The translations under genes and the position numbers were made by a program. Shown one piece after another: positions 1 through 6,577 of a stretch of 22,408 nucleotides of DNA (positions within the stretch are counted from its first letter, which is position 1; each line of letters begins with the position of its first letter). Under the pieces are notes generated by a model. The model saw only the letters and a list, made by a program, of their open reading frames with translations, was not told the origin of the DNA and ran no database searches. The DNA comes from Acetobacteraceae bacterium (GTDB taxonomy: Bacteria; Pseudomonadota; Alphaproteobacteria; Acetobacterales; Acetobacteraceae). The stretch covers positions 1 to 22,408 of the forward strand of contig JASHVB010000279.1 of assembly GCA_030039695.1 (NCBI GenBank), in the 5' to 3' direction.

Positions 1-1
1 G

Positions 2-229
2 GCGCTGATGCCCAACCACCACATCACCAAGCCGGTGCTAATCGGCGAAATCGAGCCGAACGGCCAGTTCAACGTGGTCTCGCGCACACCAGGGCTGGTG
101 GTGGCGCAGGAATGGTCGCCGTACATCGCGGCCACCAAGGACCTGATCGGCGATTGGCGCGCGCCGATGAGCTGTGGTGCATTCAACGTGGTTACCGGCA
201 AGTGTACCGGAAGCGGCAAGAAGGTCTGA
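2..229 (+). CDS. urtA: UrtA, urea ABC transporter substrate-binding protein (C-terminal fragment)
   Basis: This is the 3' end of a gene that starts before the window; the frame is open from base 2 and ends at a stop at 227-229. UrtA is the periplasmic binding protein that delivers urea to the UrtBC permease. The visible 75 residues carry the end typical of the family: a segment reading NHHITKPVLIGEI, then a PGLVVAQEWSPYI stretch, then a tail with two cysteines (SCGAFNVVTGKC). Identification rests on this C-terminal pattern and on urtBCDE directly downstream. The ligand-binding lobes lie outside the window and cannot be assessed. Confidence 0.9.
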   Translation, partial: ALMPNHHITKPVLIGEIEPNGQFNVVSRTPGLVVAQEWSPYIAATKDLIGDWRAPMSCGAFNVVTGKCTGSGKKV

Positions 230-247
230 TCGCCCAATTGCCGTGAC

Positions 248-276
248 GGGGCGGCCGTCTCCTCCCCGGCCGCCCC
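248..276 (+). terminator. Hairpin between urtA and urtB, probable attenuator or partial terminator
   Basis: A perfect 9-bp GC stem (GGGGCGGCC at 248-256 pairing with GGCCGCCCC at 268-276, 11-base loop) lies 18 bases after the urtA stop and is followed by the T-rich TCTTGCTTTC. This has the form of an intrinsic terminator inside the operon. Binding-protein genes of ABC operons are commonly expressed above their permease genes, and a leaky terminator or 3'-end-stabilising hairpin at this place would do that. The T-run is interrupted, so partial read-through is more likely than full termination. Confidence 0.65.
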
Positions 277-300
277 TCTTGCTTTCAGCGAGGCGCAGCG

Positions 301-1893
301 ATGCGATGCATTTTCCCACTGCTGATTGCTGCGATCCTGGCACTGACGCCGGCCCTGGCCCGGGCGGATGATGCTTCGGCCGCGCTCGCAGCGATTGCTT
401 CGGGCGATTACAACCAGATGAGCCAGGGCATCGCAAATCTGGCGGCATCGGGCGATCCGCGTGCCGTCGTTATCATCCAGGCACTGAACAACAACACGCT
501 GTTCATGAACGACGACAATGTGTTGTTCATCCAGACCGGGGACAATGCCTTCGTGAACGCCGCCACCGGCACACCCGCACCTGGTCTGGCGGCCGATTCG
601 CTGACTCAGGTCTTCGCGGACCTCCGTGCACGTGCCGTCATCGACAAGGTGCTTGGCCAATTGCAGTTGTTCTCGCCCGACGCGGCAACCCGGCTGCATG
701 CGGCAGAGGCGTTATTCCAGTCGCACGACGTCGCGGCGCTGCCGACCATCGACAAGGCGCTGGCTAAGGAAACCGATCCAAGCGTGCGGACCTGCCTGAA
801 CCAAGCGCAGGCTGCGGCGCGGTTGTTCAGCAAGACCGCAACCGTCAAGGAGCAGCTCGCGGCGGTAGCCACGCTGCGGGCGCGCGGCGATCTCGACTCG
901 CGCGCGCTGCTGGCGAGCCTGAGCAATCAACCGCCTGCGGTCGCCGCCGCGACGCATGCGGCGATTGAAGTGATCGACCGCTCGCTGCGGCTATGGAGCA
1001 TTCTGCAAAACGTCTATTATGGGCTCAGCCTTGGGTCGGTTCTGTTGCTGGCCGCGGCGGGACTGGCGATCACCTTCGGCGTCATGGGCGTGATCAACAT
1101 GGCGCACGGCGAGATGGTGATGCTGGGTGCCTACACAACATATGTTGTGCAGCAGGCGATGCATCAGTTCGCGCCATCCTGGTACCAGGCAAATCTGCTG
1201 TTTGCGATACCGCTGGCATTCCTGGTGTCTGGCCTGGTCGGCGTAGCGATCGAACGTAGCCTGATCCGCTGGTTGTATGGCCGACCGCTGGAGACCCTGC
1301 TGGCGACATGGGGACTTTCGCTGATCCTGCAGCAGGCGGTACGCACCATCTTCGACGCGCAGAACAAGGACGTGGATACACCCACCTGGATGAGCGGCGA
1401 TCTCCACCTGGCCGGGCTAACGATCACACTGAACCGACTCTATATCATTATCTTCGCGGCGATTGTGTTGTTCGCGCTCATGGCCGCGCTGCGTTATACC
1501 CCGCTGGGCCTGCGGATGCGCGCGGTAACCCAGAACAGATTGATGGCCGCGGCGATGGGGATTCGCACGCCCTGGATTGATGCGCTGACGTTCGGACTGG
1601 GATCGGGTGTCGCCGGCATCGCTGGGGTCGCGCTGAGTCAGATTGACAACGTCTCGCCAAACCTGGGCCAGAACTACATCATCGACAGTTTTCTGGTGGT
1701 GGTATTTGGCGGTGTCGGCAACCTGTGGGGGACCACGGTTGGCGCGCTGACACTGGGTGTCATCAATAAGTTTCTAGAACCCATTGCTGGCGCCGTACTC
1801 GGCAAAATCGTTGTGCTGGTCCTGGTGATTCTGTTTATTCAGCGCCGCCCGCGCGGCATGTTCCCGCTCAAGGGCCGGGCGGCCGAAGCATGA
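301..1893 (+). CDS. urtB: UrtB, urea ABC transporter permease with periplasmic N-terminal domain
   Basis: Inner-membrane permease of the urea importer, LivH-like branch of the branched-chain amino acid/urea ABC family. Residues 1-22 look like a signal peptide (MRC, hydrophobic LLIAAILAL, then ARA before DD). Residues 25-220 form an alanine-rich helical region resembling repeated helical hairpins, present in many proteobacterial UrtB proteins. From about residue 235 there are repeated hydrophobic spans. NMAHGEMVMLGAYTTYV and the cytoplasmic loop GLRMRAVTQNRLMAAAMGI are typical of LivH/UrtB and would contact the ATPases. The 530-residue length fits the long-form family. The start is an ATG at 301 with weak GAGG upstream. 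The gene overlaps urtC by four bases (ATGA). Confidence 0.95.
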   Translation: MRCIFPLLIAAILALTPALARADDASAALAAIASGDYNQMSQGIANLAASGDPRAVVIIQALNNNTLFMNDDNVLFIQTGDNAFVNAATGTPAPGLAADSLTQVFADLRARAVIDKVLGQLQLFSPDAATRLHAAEALFQSHDVAALPTIDKALAKETDPSVRTCLNQAQAAARLFSKTATVKEQLAAVATLRARGDLDSRALLASLSNQPPAVAAATHAAIEVIDRSLRLWSILQNVYYGLSLGSVLLLAAAGLAITFGVMGVINMAHGEMVMLGAYTTYVVQQAMHQFAPSWYQANLLFAIPLAFLVSGLVGVAIERSLIRWLYGRPLETLLATWGLSLILQQAVRTIFDAQNKDVDTPTWMSGDLHLAGLTITLNRLYIIIFAAIVLFALMAALRYTPLGLRMRAVTQNRLMAAAMGIRTPWIDALTFGLGSGVAGIAGVALSQIDNVSPNLGQNYIIDSFLVVVFGGVGNLWGTTVGALTLGVINKFLEPIAGAVLGKIVVLVLVILFIQRRPRGMFPLKGRAAEA

Positions 1894-3014
1894 AGCCCGA
1901 CCGGACCGCGCTGATCACGATGGGGCTGGTGCTCGGCGTTGCTGTACTGCTGGCCGTGCTGAACCTGGCAATGCCGCCGGCTTCGGCGTTGCATGTGCAG
2001 ACCTATGTCGTGTCTCTGGCCGGCAAGTACCTGTGCTACGCGATGCTGGCGCTTGCGGTCGACATGGTATGGGGGTTCGCCGGAATCCTGACGCTCGGTC
2101 ATGCGGCATTCTTTGCGCTCGGCGGCTACGCCATGGGCATGTACCTGATGCGCCAGATCGGCGCCCGCGGCGTTTACGGAAACCCCATCCTTCCGGACTT
2201 CATGGTGTTCCTAGGCTGGCACAAATTGCCCTGGTACTGGTTCGGTTTCGACTGGTTCGGCTTCGCCGCCGCCATGGTGTTATTGGTGCCAGGGCTGCTG
2301 GCGCTGGTGTTCGGCTATCTGGCATTCCGTTCGCGAGTCACCGGCGTGTACCTGTCGATCATCACTCAGGCGCTGACCTATGCGCTGATGCTAGCGTTCT
2401 TTCGCAACGACATGGGCTTCGGCGGTAACAACGGCATGACGGATTTCAAGGACCTGCTGGGGTTTCCGCTGCAAACGGCAGGGACACGCTGCGGCCTCTT
2501 GATCGTCACCGCGATCTTCCTGTGTGCGCAATACATGTTGGCGCGCTACGTCATGGGGTCGCGGTTCGGCAAGGTGCTCGTCGCGGTACGCGACGCTGAG
2601 TCCCGCACGCGGTTCCTCGGCTATCGCCCGGAATTCTACAAGCTTGTCGTGTGGGTTCTCTCTGCGATGACGGCCGGCATCGGCGGCGCGCTTTACGTGC
2701 CGCAGATCGGCATCATCAACCCGAGCGAATTCGCACCCGGCAACTCGATCGAGGCGGTGATCTGGGTTGCCGTCGGCGGACGTGGTACGCTGACCGGCGC
2801 GATCCTGGGTGCGGTGCTGGTTAATCTCGGCAAGACCTGGTTCACCAGCGCGCTGCCCGAATTATGGCTATTCGCGCTCGGCGCTCTGTTCATCTGCATC
2901 ACTTTGTTCCTGCCGCGCGGACTGATGGGCTTGTTCGCACCGCGCACGCGCGTGCCCCCGGCCGAGGAAATCCCCACGCCAGCCGCTGCCGCTGCGCATG
3001 AGGTCACCGGATGA
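1890..3014 (+). CDS. urtC: UrtC, urea ABC transporter permease (LivM-like)
   Basis: Second inner-membrane permease of the urea importer, expected to pair with UrtB. The 374-residue protein is hydrophobic almost throughout. It carries the LivM-type segment FAGILTLGHAAFFALGGYAM near residue 70 and the cytoplasmic coupling loop SRFGKVLVAVRDAESRTRFL followed by GYRPEFYKL near residues 228-255. GGRGTLTGAILGAVLV near residue 300 is also typical. The C-terminal tail after LPRGLMGLF is short, hydrophilic and alanine-rich. The ATG overlaps the urtB stop and the stop overlaps the urtD start, each as ATGA, so the three are probably translationally coupled. Confidence 0.95.
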   Translation: MKPDRTALITMGLVLGVAVLLAVLNLAMPPASALHVQTYVVSLAGKYLCYAMLALAVDMVWGFAGILTLGHAAFFALGGYAMGMYLMRQIGARGVYGNPILPDFMVFLGWHKLPWYWFGFDWFGFAAAMVLLVPGLLALVFGYLAFRSRVTGVYLSIITQALTYALMLAFFRNDMGFGGNNGMTDFKDLLGFPLQTAGTRCGLLIVTAIFLCAQYMLARYVMGSRFGKVLVAVRDAESRTRFLGYRPEFYKLVVWVLSAMTAGIGGALYVPQIGIINPSEFAPGNSIEAVIWVAVGGRGTLTGAILGAVLVNLGKTWFTSALPELWLFALGALFICITLFLPRGLMGLFAPRTRVPPAEEIPTPAAAAAHEVTG

Positions 3015-3757
3015 CTACCGCCGACACCGTGCTATACATGGATGGTGTAACCGTTAGCTTCGACGGTTTTCGCGCGCTGAACGAATTGTCACTGGTATTG
3101 TTGAAAGGCGAGATGCGTGCCGTCATCGGCCCTAACGGCGCCGGCAAGACCACGATGATGGACGTGATCACCGGCAAGACGCGACCCGACACTGGACGAG
3201 TGATCTTCGGCGAGGGTACAGACTTGACGCGCCTCGATGAACCAGCGATTGCCGCGCTCGGCATCGGCCGCAAGTTCCAGAAGCCCACTGTATTCGAGCC
3301 GCACACTGTCTGGGATAATCTACTGCTGGCGCTGGCCGGCAATCGCAGTCCTCGGTTCAGCCTGTGGGCACGCGAGACCCGCGAAGAACGCCGGCGCATC
3401 GAGGAGATCCTGACCACGACGCGTCTCGCAGAACACCGCAAGCGTCGCGCTGCTGATCTGTCGCATGGACAGAAGCAGTGGTTGGAGATTGGCATGTTGC
3501 TCGCGCAGGAGCCGCAACTGCTGCTAGTCGACGAGCCCGTCGCTGGCATGACCGATGCGGAAACCGAGCAAACCGCAGCGCTGCTACGGGAGATCAATCG
3601 GACGCGGACGGTGGTGGTGGTTGAACATGACATGGCGTTCGTGCGCGCGCTCGCGGTGAAAGTGACGGTACTGCATGAGGGATCGGTGCTGTCGGAAGGC
3701 TCTATCGACCACGTCAGCACGGACCCACGGGTGATTGAAGTGTACCTCGGCCGATGA
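3011..3757 (+). CDS. urtD: UrtD, urea ABC transporter ATP-binding protein
   Basis: Cytoplasmic ATPase (LivG-like) that powers urea import with UrtE. Visible motifs: Walker A GPNGAGKTT at residues 40-48, Q-loop region RKFQKPTVFE near 87-96, an ABC signature in the variant form LSHGQKQWLEI from residue 150, Walker B LLLVDEP at 170-176 with catalytic Glu175, and switch His206 in VEHDM. The 248-residue length fits the family. The LSHGQ signature in place of LSGGQ is common in UrtD and not a defect. Translation is probably coupled to urtC through an ATGA overlap. The next gene is separated by a 76-base spacer, the first such gap after urtB. Confidence 0.96.
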   Translation: MTTADTVLYMDGVTVSFDGFRALNELSLVLLKGEMRAVIGPNGAGKTTMMDVITGKTRPDTGRVIFGEGTDLTRLDEPAIAALGIGRKFQKPTVFEPHTVWDNLLLALAGNRSPRFSLWARETREERRRIEEILTTTRLAEHRKRRAADLSHGQKQWLEIGMLLAQEPQLLLVDEPVAGMTDAETEQTAALLREINRTRTVVVVEHDMAFVRALAVKVTVLHEGSVLSEGSIDHVSTDPRVIEVYLGR

Positions 3758-3767
3758 GTACCCGGAT

Positions 3768-3792
3768 CCACGCCGTCCCCTTGCGGGCGTGG
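3768..3792 (+). other. GC-rich hairpin in the urtD-urtE spacer
   Basis: CCACGCC (3768-3774) and GGCGTGG (3786-3792) can form a 7-bp stem with an 11-base loop in the 76-base spacer (3758-3833). The spacer also contains GGGCCC and the urtE ribosome-binding site. Its neighbours in the operon overlap or abut, so the spacer stands out. It could be a small dispersed repeat of the REP type or an mRNA-processing or stabilising hairpin. There is no T-run, so it is not an intrinsic terminator. Confidence 0.35.
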
Positions 3793-3814
3793 GGCGCGAA
3801 GCGGAGCAGGGCCC

Positions 3815-3824
3815 GAGGGAGGGG
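3815..3824 (+). promoter_or_regulatory. Strong ribosome-binding site that sets the urtE start
   Basis: GAGGGAGGGG ends nine bases before the ATG at 3834. The reading frame is open further upstream to an ATG at 3735, but that would add 33 residues with no resemblance to the ABC ATPase N terminus and would overlap urtD. The ribosome-binding site and the family-typical start MKLEVDNVDLRYG favour 3834. Confidence 0.75.
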
Positions 3825-3833
3825 CACTCCGGT

Positions 3834-4532
3834 ATGAAGCTGGAAGTAGACAACGTCGACCTCCGCTACGGCGCGGCAATCGCACTACGCAACGTGTCGT
3901 TGACGGCGGAGACCGGCGCAGTGACCTGCTTGCTCGGCCGCAACGGGGTCGGCAAGACCTCGCTGCTGCGCGCAATTGTCGGCGCGCATCCGATCACGCG
4001 TGGTGCCATCCGCTGGAATGGCGAGGACATCACGCCACTGCCCACCTACGAACGCGCGAGGCGCGGCATCGCCTGGGTGCCGCAGGGCCGCGACATATTC
4101 CCGCTGCTGAGCGTGCGGGAAAACCTCGAGACCGGCTTTGCGGTTCTACCACGTGGCCAGCGGCGTGTTCCGGACGAAGTCTTCGAACTGTTTCCCGTGC
4201 TGAAAGTGATGCTGCGCCGGCGCGGCGGTGACCTGTCGGGCGGACAGCAGCAGCAGCTCGCCATAGCCCGCGCGTTGGTGACGCGGCCGAAGCTGCTTGT
4301 GCTGGACGAACCAACGGAAGGCATCCAGCCCAGCATCATCAAGGACATCGGCCGGGTGATCGCGCTGTTGCGCTCGCAGGGTCAGATGGCCATCCTGCTG
4401 GTAGAACAATATTATGATTTCGCTCAGGAGCTGGCCCAGACGATCGTCGTGATGGATCGGGGCGACATCGTGTTGTCCGGGCCGCGGGAGGAGCTCAACG
4501 AAGCCGATGTACGACGTCGCCTCTCGGTCTGA
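3834..4532 (+). CDS. urtE: UrtE, urea ABC transporter ATP-binding protein
   Basis: Second cytoplasmic ATPase (LivF-like) of the urea importer. In the 232-residue protein, Walker A is GRNGVGKTS (35-43), the signature is LSGGQQQQLAIARA (from 134), and Walker B is LLVLDEPTEG (from 154) with Glu159. The switch region reads VEQYYDFA near 190-197: Gln replaces the usual His, as is usual in LivF and UrtE proteins. The start at 3834 is chosen from the strong ribosome-binding site. The 3' end overlaps the start of ureD by 26 bases, which ties urea transport to urease maturation in one message. Confidence 0.95.
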   Translation: MKLEVDNVDLRYGAAIALRNVSLTAETGAVTCLLGRNGVGKTSLLRAIVGAHPITRGAIRWNGEDITPLPTYERARRGIAWVPQGRDIFPLLSVRENLETGFAVLPRGQRRVPDEVFELFPVLKVMLRRRGGDLSGGQQQQLAIARALVTRPKLLVLDEPTEGIQPSIIKDIGRVIALLRSQGQMAILLVEQYYDFAQELAQTIVVMDRGDIVLSGPREELNEADVRRRLSV

Positions 4533-5343
4533 CGATGTCACGCTGCAACGCGCGAGCGGGGACCTGCACGTGTCCTTCCGCCGGCGCGGCAAGGCGACAG
4601 TGCTGGACGATCTGCGGCAGGTAGGTTGTTTGAGGGCACGCTTTCCGCGTGTTGAACCAGACGCGTGGACGACGGCAGTGACGCTGAACACATCCGGAGG
4701 CGTGGCCGGCGGAGACCGGCTGCATGCGTCATTCGAGATAGCCGATGGTGCGCGGGTGACGATCGCGACACAGGCGGCTGAAAGGTTCTATCGTGCTCTG
4801 CCCGGATCCCAGCCGGCACACGTCCGTACCAGCGTAATCGTAGATGACGGCGGTGCCGTCGAGTGGCTGCCACAGGAGACGCTGCTGTTCGATCGGTGCG
4901 TGGTGGATCGCCAGCTGGACGTGGAACTCGCGGCGGACGCCTCGTTCCTCTGCGTGGAAGCGCTGGTCTTTGGCCGCACCGCGATGGGCGAGCGCGTGGA
5001 GTATGCCCGGCTACGCGATCTAATCCGGGTCCGCCGTGGCGGCAGCCTGCTGCTGCATGACACAATTCGCCTGGACGGCGAAGTCGATGCCGTCCTGCGG
5101 CGCCGGGCAGTCGCCAATGGTGCCCGGGCGGTTGCGACCGTGGTGCATGTAGCGCCGGACGCCGAAGCACATCTGGGCAACGTGCGCGCCGTGTTGCCGC
5201 CCGAGGGCGGCGCAAGCGCCTGGAATGGCTTGCTTCTGGCTCGTATTCTGGCGGCAACCGGCGGCACGCTGCGGCGCGCGTTGATCGCGGTGCTGGGTGT
5301 CATCCGTGGTTTGCGCCCTTTGCCGCGCGTGTGGAGCTGCTGA
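4507..5343 (+). CDS. ureD: UreD (UreH), urease accessory protein
   Basis: Urease maturation factor. UreD binds apo-urease and, with UreF and UreG, forms the complex through which nickel reaches the active site. The 278-residue protein shows the family's LNTSGGVAGGDRL segment (about residues 60-72), IATQAAERFYRA (about 90-101), EWLPQETLLFDR (about 119-130) and the C-terminal end LPRVWSC, which matches the usual UreD ending. The chosen ATG lies inside urtE (26-base overlap); no better in-frame start follows before the conserved region begins. ureA starts three bases after the stop, with GAGG as a short ribosome-binding site. Confidence 0.94.
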   Translation: MYDVASRSDDVTLQRASGDLHVSFRRRGKATVLDDLRQVGCLRARFPRVEPDAWTTAVTLNTSGGVAGGDRLHASFEIADGARVTIATQAAERFYRALPGSQPAHVRTSVIVDDGGAVEWLPQETLLFDRCVVDRQLDVELAADASFLCVEALVFGRTAMGERVEYARLRDLIRVRRGGSLLLHDTIRLDGEVDAVLRRRAVANGARAVATVVHVAPDAEAHLGNVRAVLPPEGGASAWNGLLLARILAATGGTLRRALIAVLGVIRGLRPLPRVWSC

Positions 5344-5346
5344 GGC

Positions 5347-5649
5347 ATGAACCTGACCCCTCGCGAGAAAGACAAGCTGCTGATCAGCATGGCCGCGATG
5401 GTTGCGCGCCGGCGGCTGGAACGCGGCGTGAAGCTGAACCATCCGGAAGCCGTCGCGCTGATTAGCGACTTTGTGGTGGAGGGCGCGCGTGACGGACGCA
5501 GTGTCGCCGATCTGATGCAGGACGGTGGGAAAGTACTGACTCGCGATCAGGTGATGGAGGGCGTGGCGGAGATGATTCACGACGTGCAGGTGGAAGCGAC
5601 GTTCCCCGACGGTACGAAGCTGGTCACCGTGCACGAGCCGATACGATGA
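5347..5649 (+). CDS. ureA: UreA, urease gamma subunit
   Basis: Smallest structural subunit of the nickel enzyme urease (urea plus water to ammonia and carbamate), cytoplasmic. At 100 residues it has the usual UreA length and is intact: it begins [13 protein letters not shown], continues [20 protein letters not shown], and ends [20 protein letters not shown] then Arg. Normally ureB follows within a few bases. Here the next 619 bases hold an antisense toxin-antitoxin relic before ureB begins, so gamma and beta are separate genes that are also physically apart. Confidence 0.97.
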   Translation: MNLTPREKDKLLISMAAMVARRRLERGVKLNHPEAVALISDFVVEGARDGRSVADLMQDGGKVLTRDQVMEGVAEMIHDVQVEATFPDGTKLVTVHEPIR

Positions 5650-5923
5650 GCTGGACCAGCGATGACACCTCGCAGAATTTCTCCCCAGGCCAAGTCATGA
5701 TCAGCGATTGGTAGGGAACATCGCACTTGTGTGCCGCTATCTTGATCCGCTCCAGCAAACGAACAGGCAGCCGCAGCGAGATCGCGGTAATGGTCGCCTT
5801 GAGGTGCGGCGTGCAGACCGGCTGTGCCTTTGAGCAATCGGGGAAATCCGCGGAGTCATGGCTTTCCCGGAACTGCCGCTGCGCCGCCTCATGGGCGAAG
5901 GTCGGCACAGCTTTAGGCCTCCT
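5624..5923 (-). pseudogene. brnA: BrnA-type (CopG/ribbon-helix-helix) antitoxin relic
   Basis: Minus-strand remnant of a BrnA/COG5304-like antitoxin, a family that binds its BrnT partner and represses their operon. The frame from 5923 reads RRPKAVPTFAHEA, then FRESHDSADFPDCSKA, then the ribbon-helix-helix core ITAISLRLPVRLLERIKIAA and DVPYQSLI, all in family order. Decay is visible. AGG stands at 5923-5921 where an ATG overlapping the toxin end would be expected. Two tryptophans I expect (FWESHD and DWSKA) are Arg and Cys, the Arg in AxKRDVPYQ is Cys, and WLAEK reads WPGEK. The frame runs past the likely original end into the last codons of ureA. Expected residues come from memory of the family, not from an alignment. 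Confidence 0.78.
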
Positions 5924-6224
5924 GGGTATAGCGCTACCTTTCCCCGCTGTGCATGTCTGGGCCGGAAGGCGCTCGCAGGCGTCGGCCACCCCCGCAAAGG
6001 CAAAAGCTGATGGGCAGCCTCGTGCCGTCATCCGTCCAGCCCAAGGCATGGAATCACCCTTCGTTCACGCTGTGACGCTCGTCGGCCACGACCAGCCGCG
6101 ACTGATTGCGGAAGACTTGCGGCGCCCCGCTCTGCCTTACGCGATGCTTGTCGGCGCCCTTGCGGGCGTTTCTGGGATCCCACTGAAAGCCCTCGAGATG
6201 TTGAAAATCGTACACCGCTTGCAT
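5913..6224 (-). pseudogene. brnT: BrnT-type (DUF497) toxin relic with two in-frame stops
   Basis: Minus-strand frame of 103 codons from ATG 6224 to TAA 5915-5913, interrupted by TGA (codon 57, 6056-6054) and TAG (codon 97, 5936-5934). Read through the stops it follows the BrnT plan: [17 protein letters not shown], then a KxxxKHRV segment, [19 protein letters not shown], then [13 protein letters not shown] just after the first stop, and a C-terminal SGPDMHSGER, stop, RYTQEA that resembles the usual SARDMxxxERxxY end. BrnT toxins are RNases of the RelE fold that inhibit translation and are encoded just upstream of BrnA, as here. Both stops can be explained by one base change (CGA to TGA, AAG to TAG). 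The locus is antisense to the urease operon. Confidence 0.8.
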
Positions 6225-6268
6225 ATGACACGCGTACACGCGCATGCGAAGCCGATCCAAGGGGCACC

Positions 6269-6577
6269 ATGATTCCGGGAGAAGTTTTCCCCGCGGCAGG
6301 CGACATCGAGCTCAATGCCGGCCTGCCCCGCACCATGCTGACCGTGGCCAACACCGGCGACCGACCGATCCAGGTCGGCAGCCACTACCATTTTGCCGAA
6401 ACTAACCCTGCGCTTTCGTTCGATCGCACGGCCGCGCGTGGGCAGCGCCTCGACATTACCGCCGGTACCGCCGTACGGTTCGAGCCTGGCCAGACCCGCG
6501 AAGTGACACTGGTGCCATTCCGCGGAAAGCGGGTCGTGCAAGGCTTCCGCGCCGCGGTCATGGGAGCACTGGACTGA
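6269..6577 (+). CDS. ureB: UreB, urease beta subunit
   Basis: Structural beta subunit of urease, 102 residues, normal length. It begins [16 protein letters not shown], with [20 protein letters not shown] (about residues 25-44, the conserved GSHYHF signature) and [18 protein letters not shown], and shows no damage. AAGGGG ends a few bases before the ATG at 6269, so ureB has its own ribosome-binding site although it is cut off from ureA by the antisense relic. The TGA stop shares its last base with the ureC ATG, so beta and alpha remain tightly coupled. Confidence 0.97.
   Translation: MIPGEVFPAAGDIELNAGLPRTMLTVANTGDRPIQVGSHYHFAETNPALSFDRTAARGQRLDITAGTAVRFEPGQTREVTLVPFRGKRVVQGFRAAVMGALD

Noticed and set aside
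301..1000. The 200-residue extension at the N terminus of UrtB seen as a possible gene fusion
   Set aside because: A signal peptide plus helical periplasmic domain of this size is, as far as I recall, the usual form of UrtB in proteobacteria.
4538..5257. A 239-codon minus-strand open frame opposite ureD
   Set aside because: Arginine- and proline-rich shadow of a well-supported ureD; no recognisable domain.
5727..6272. A 181-codon plus-strand open frame that fills the ureA-ureB gap and could look like an extra operon gene
   Set aside because: The minus strand explains the same bases as BrnT and BrnA with many family motifs. The plus-strand product resembles nothing and lacks a good ribosome-binding site.
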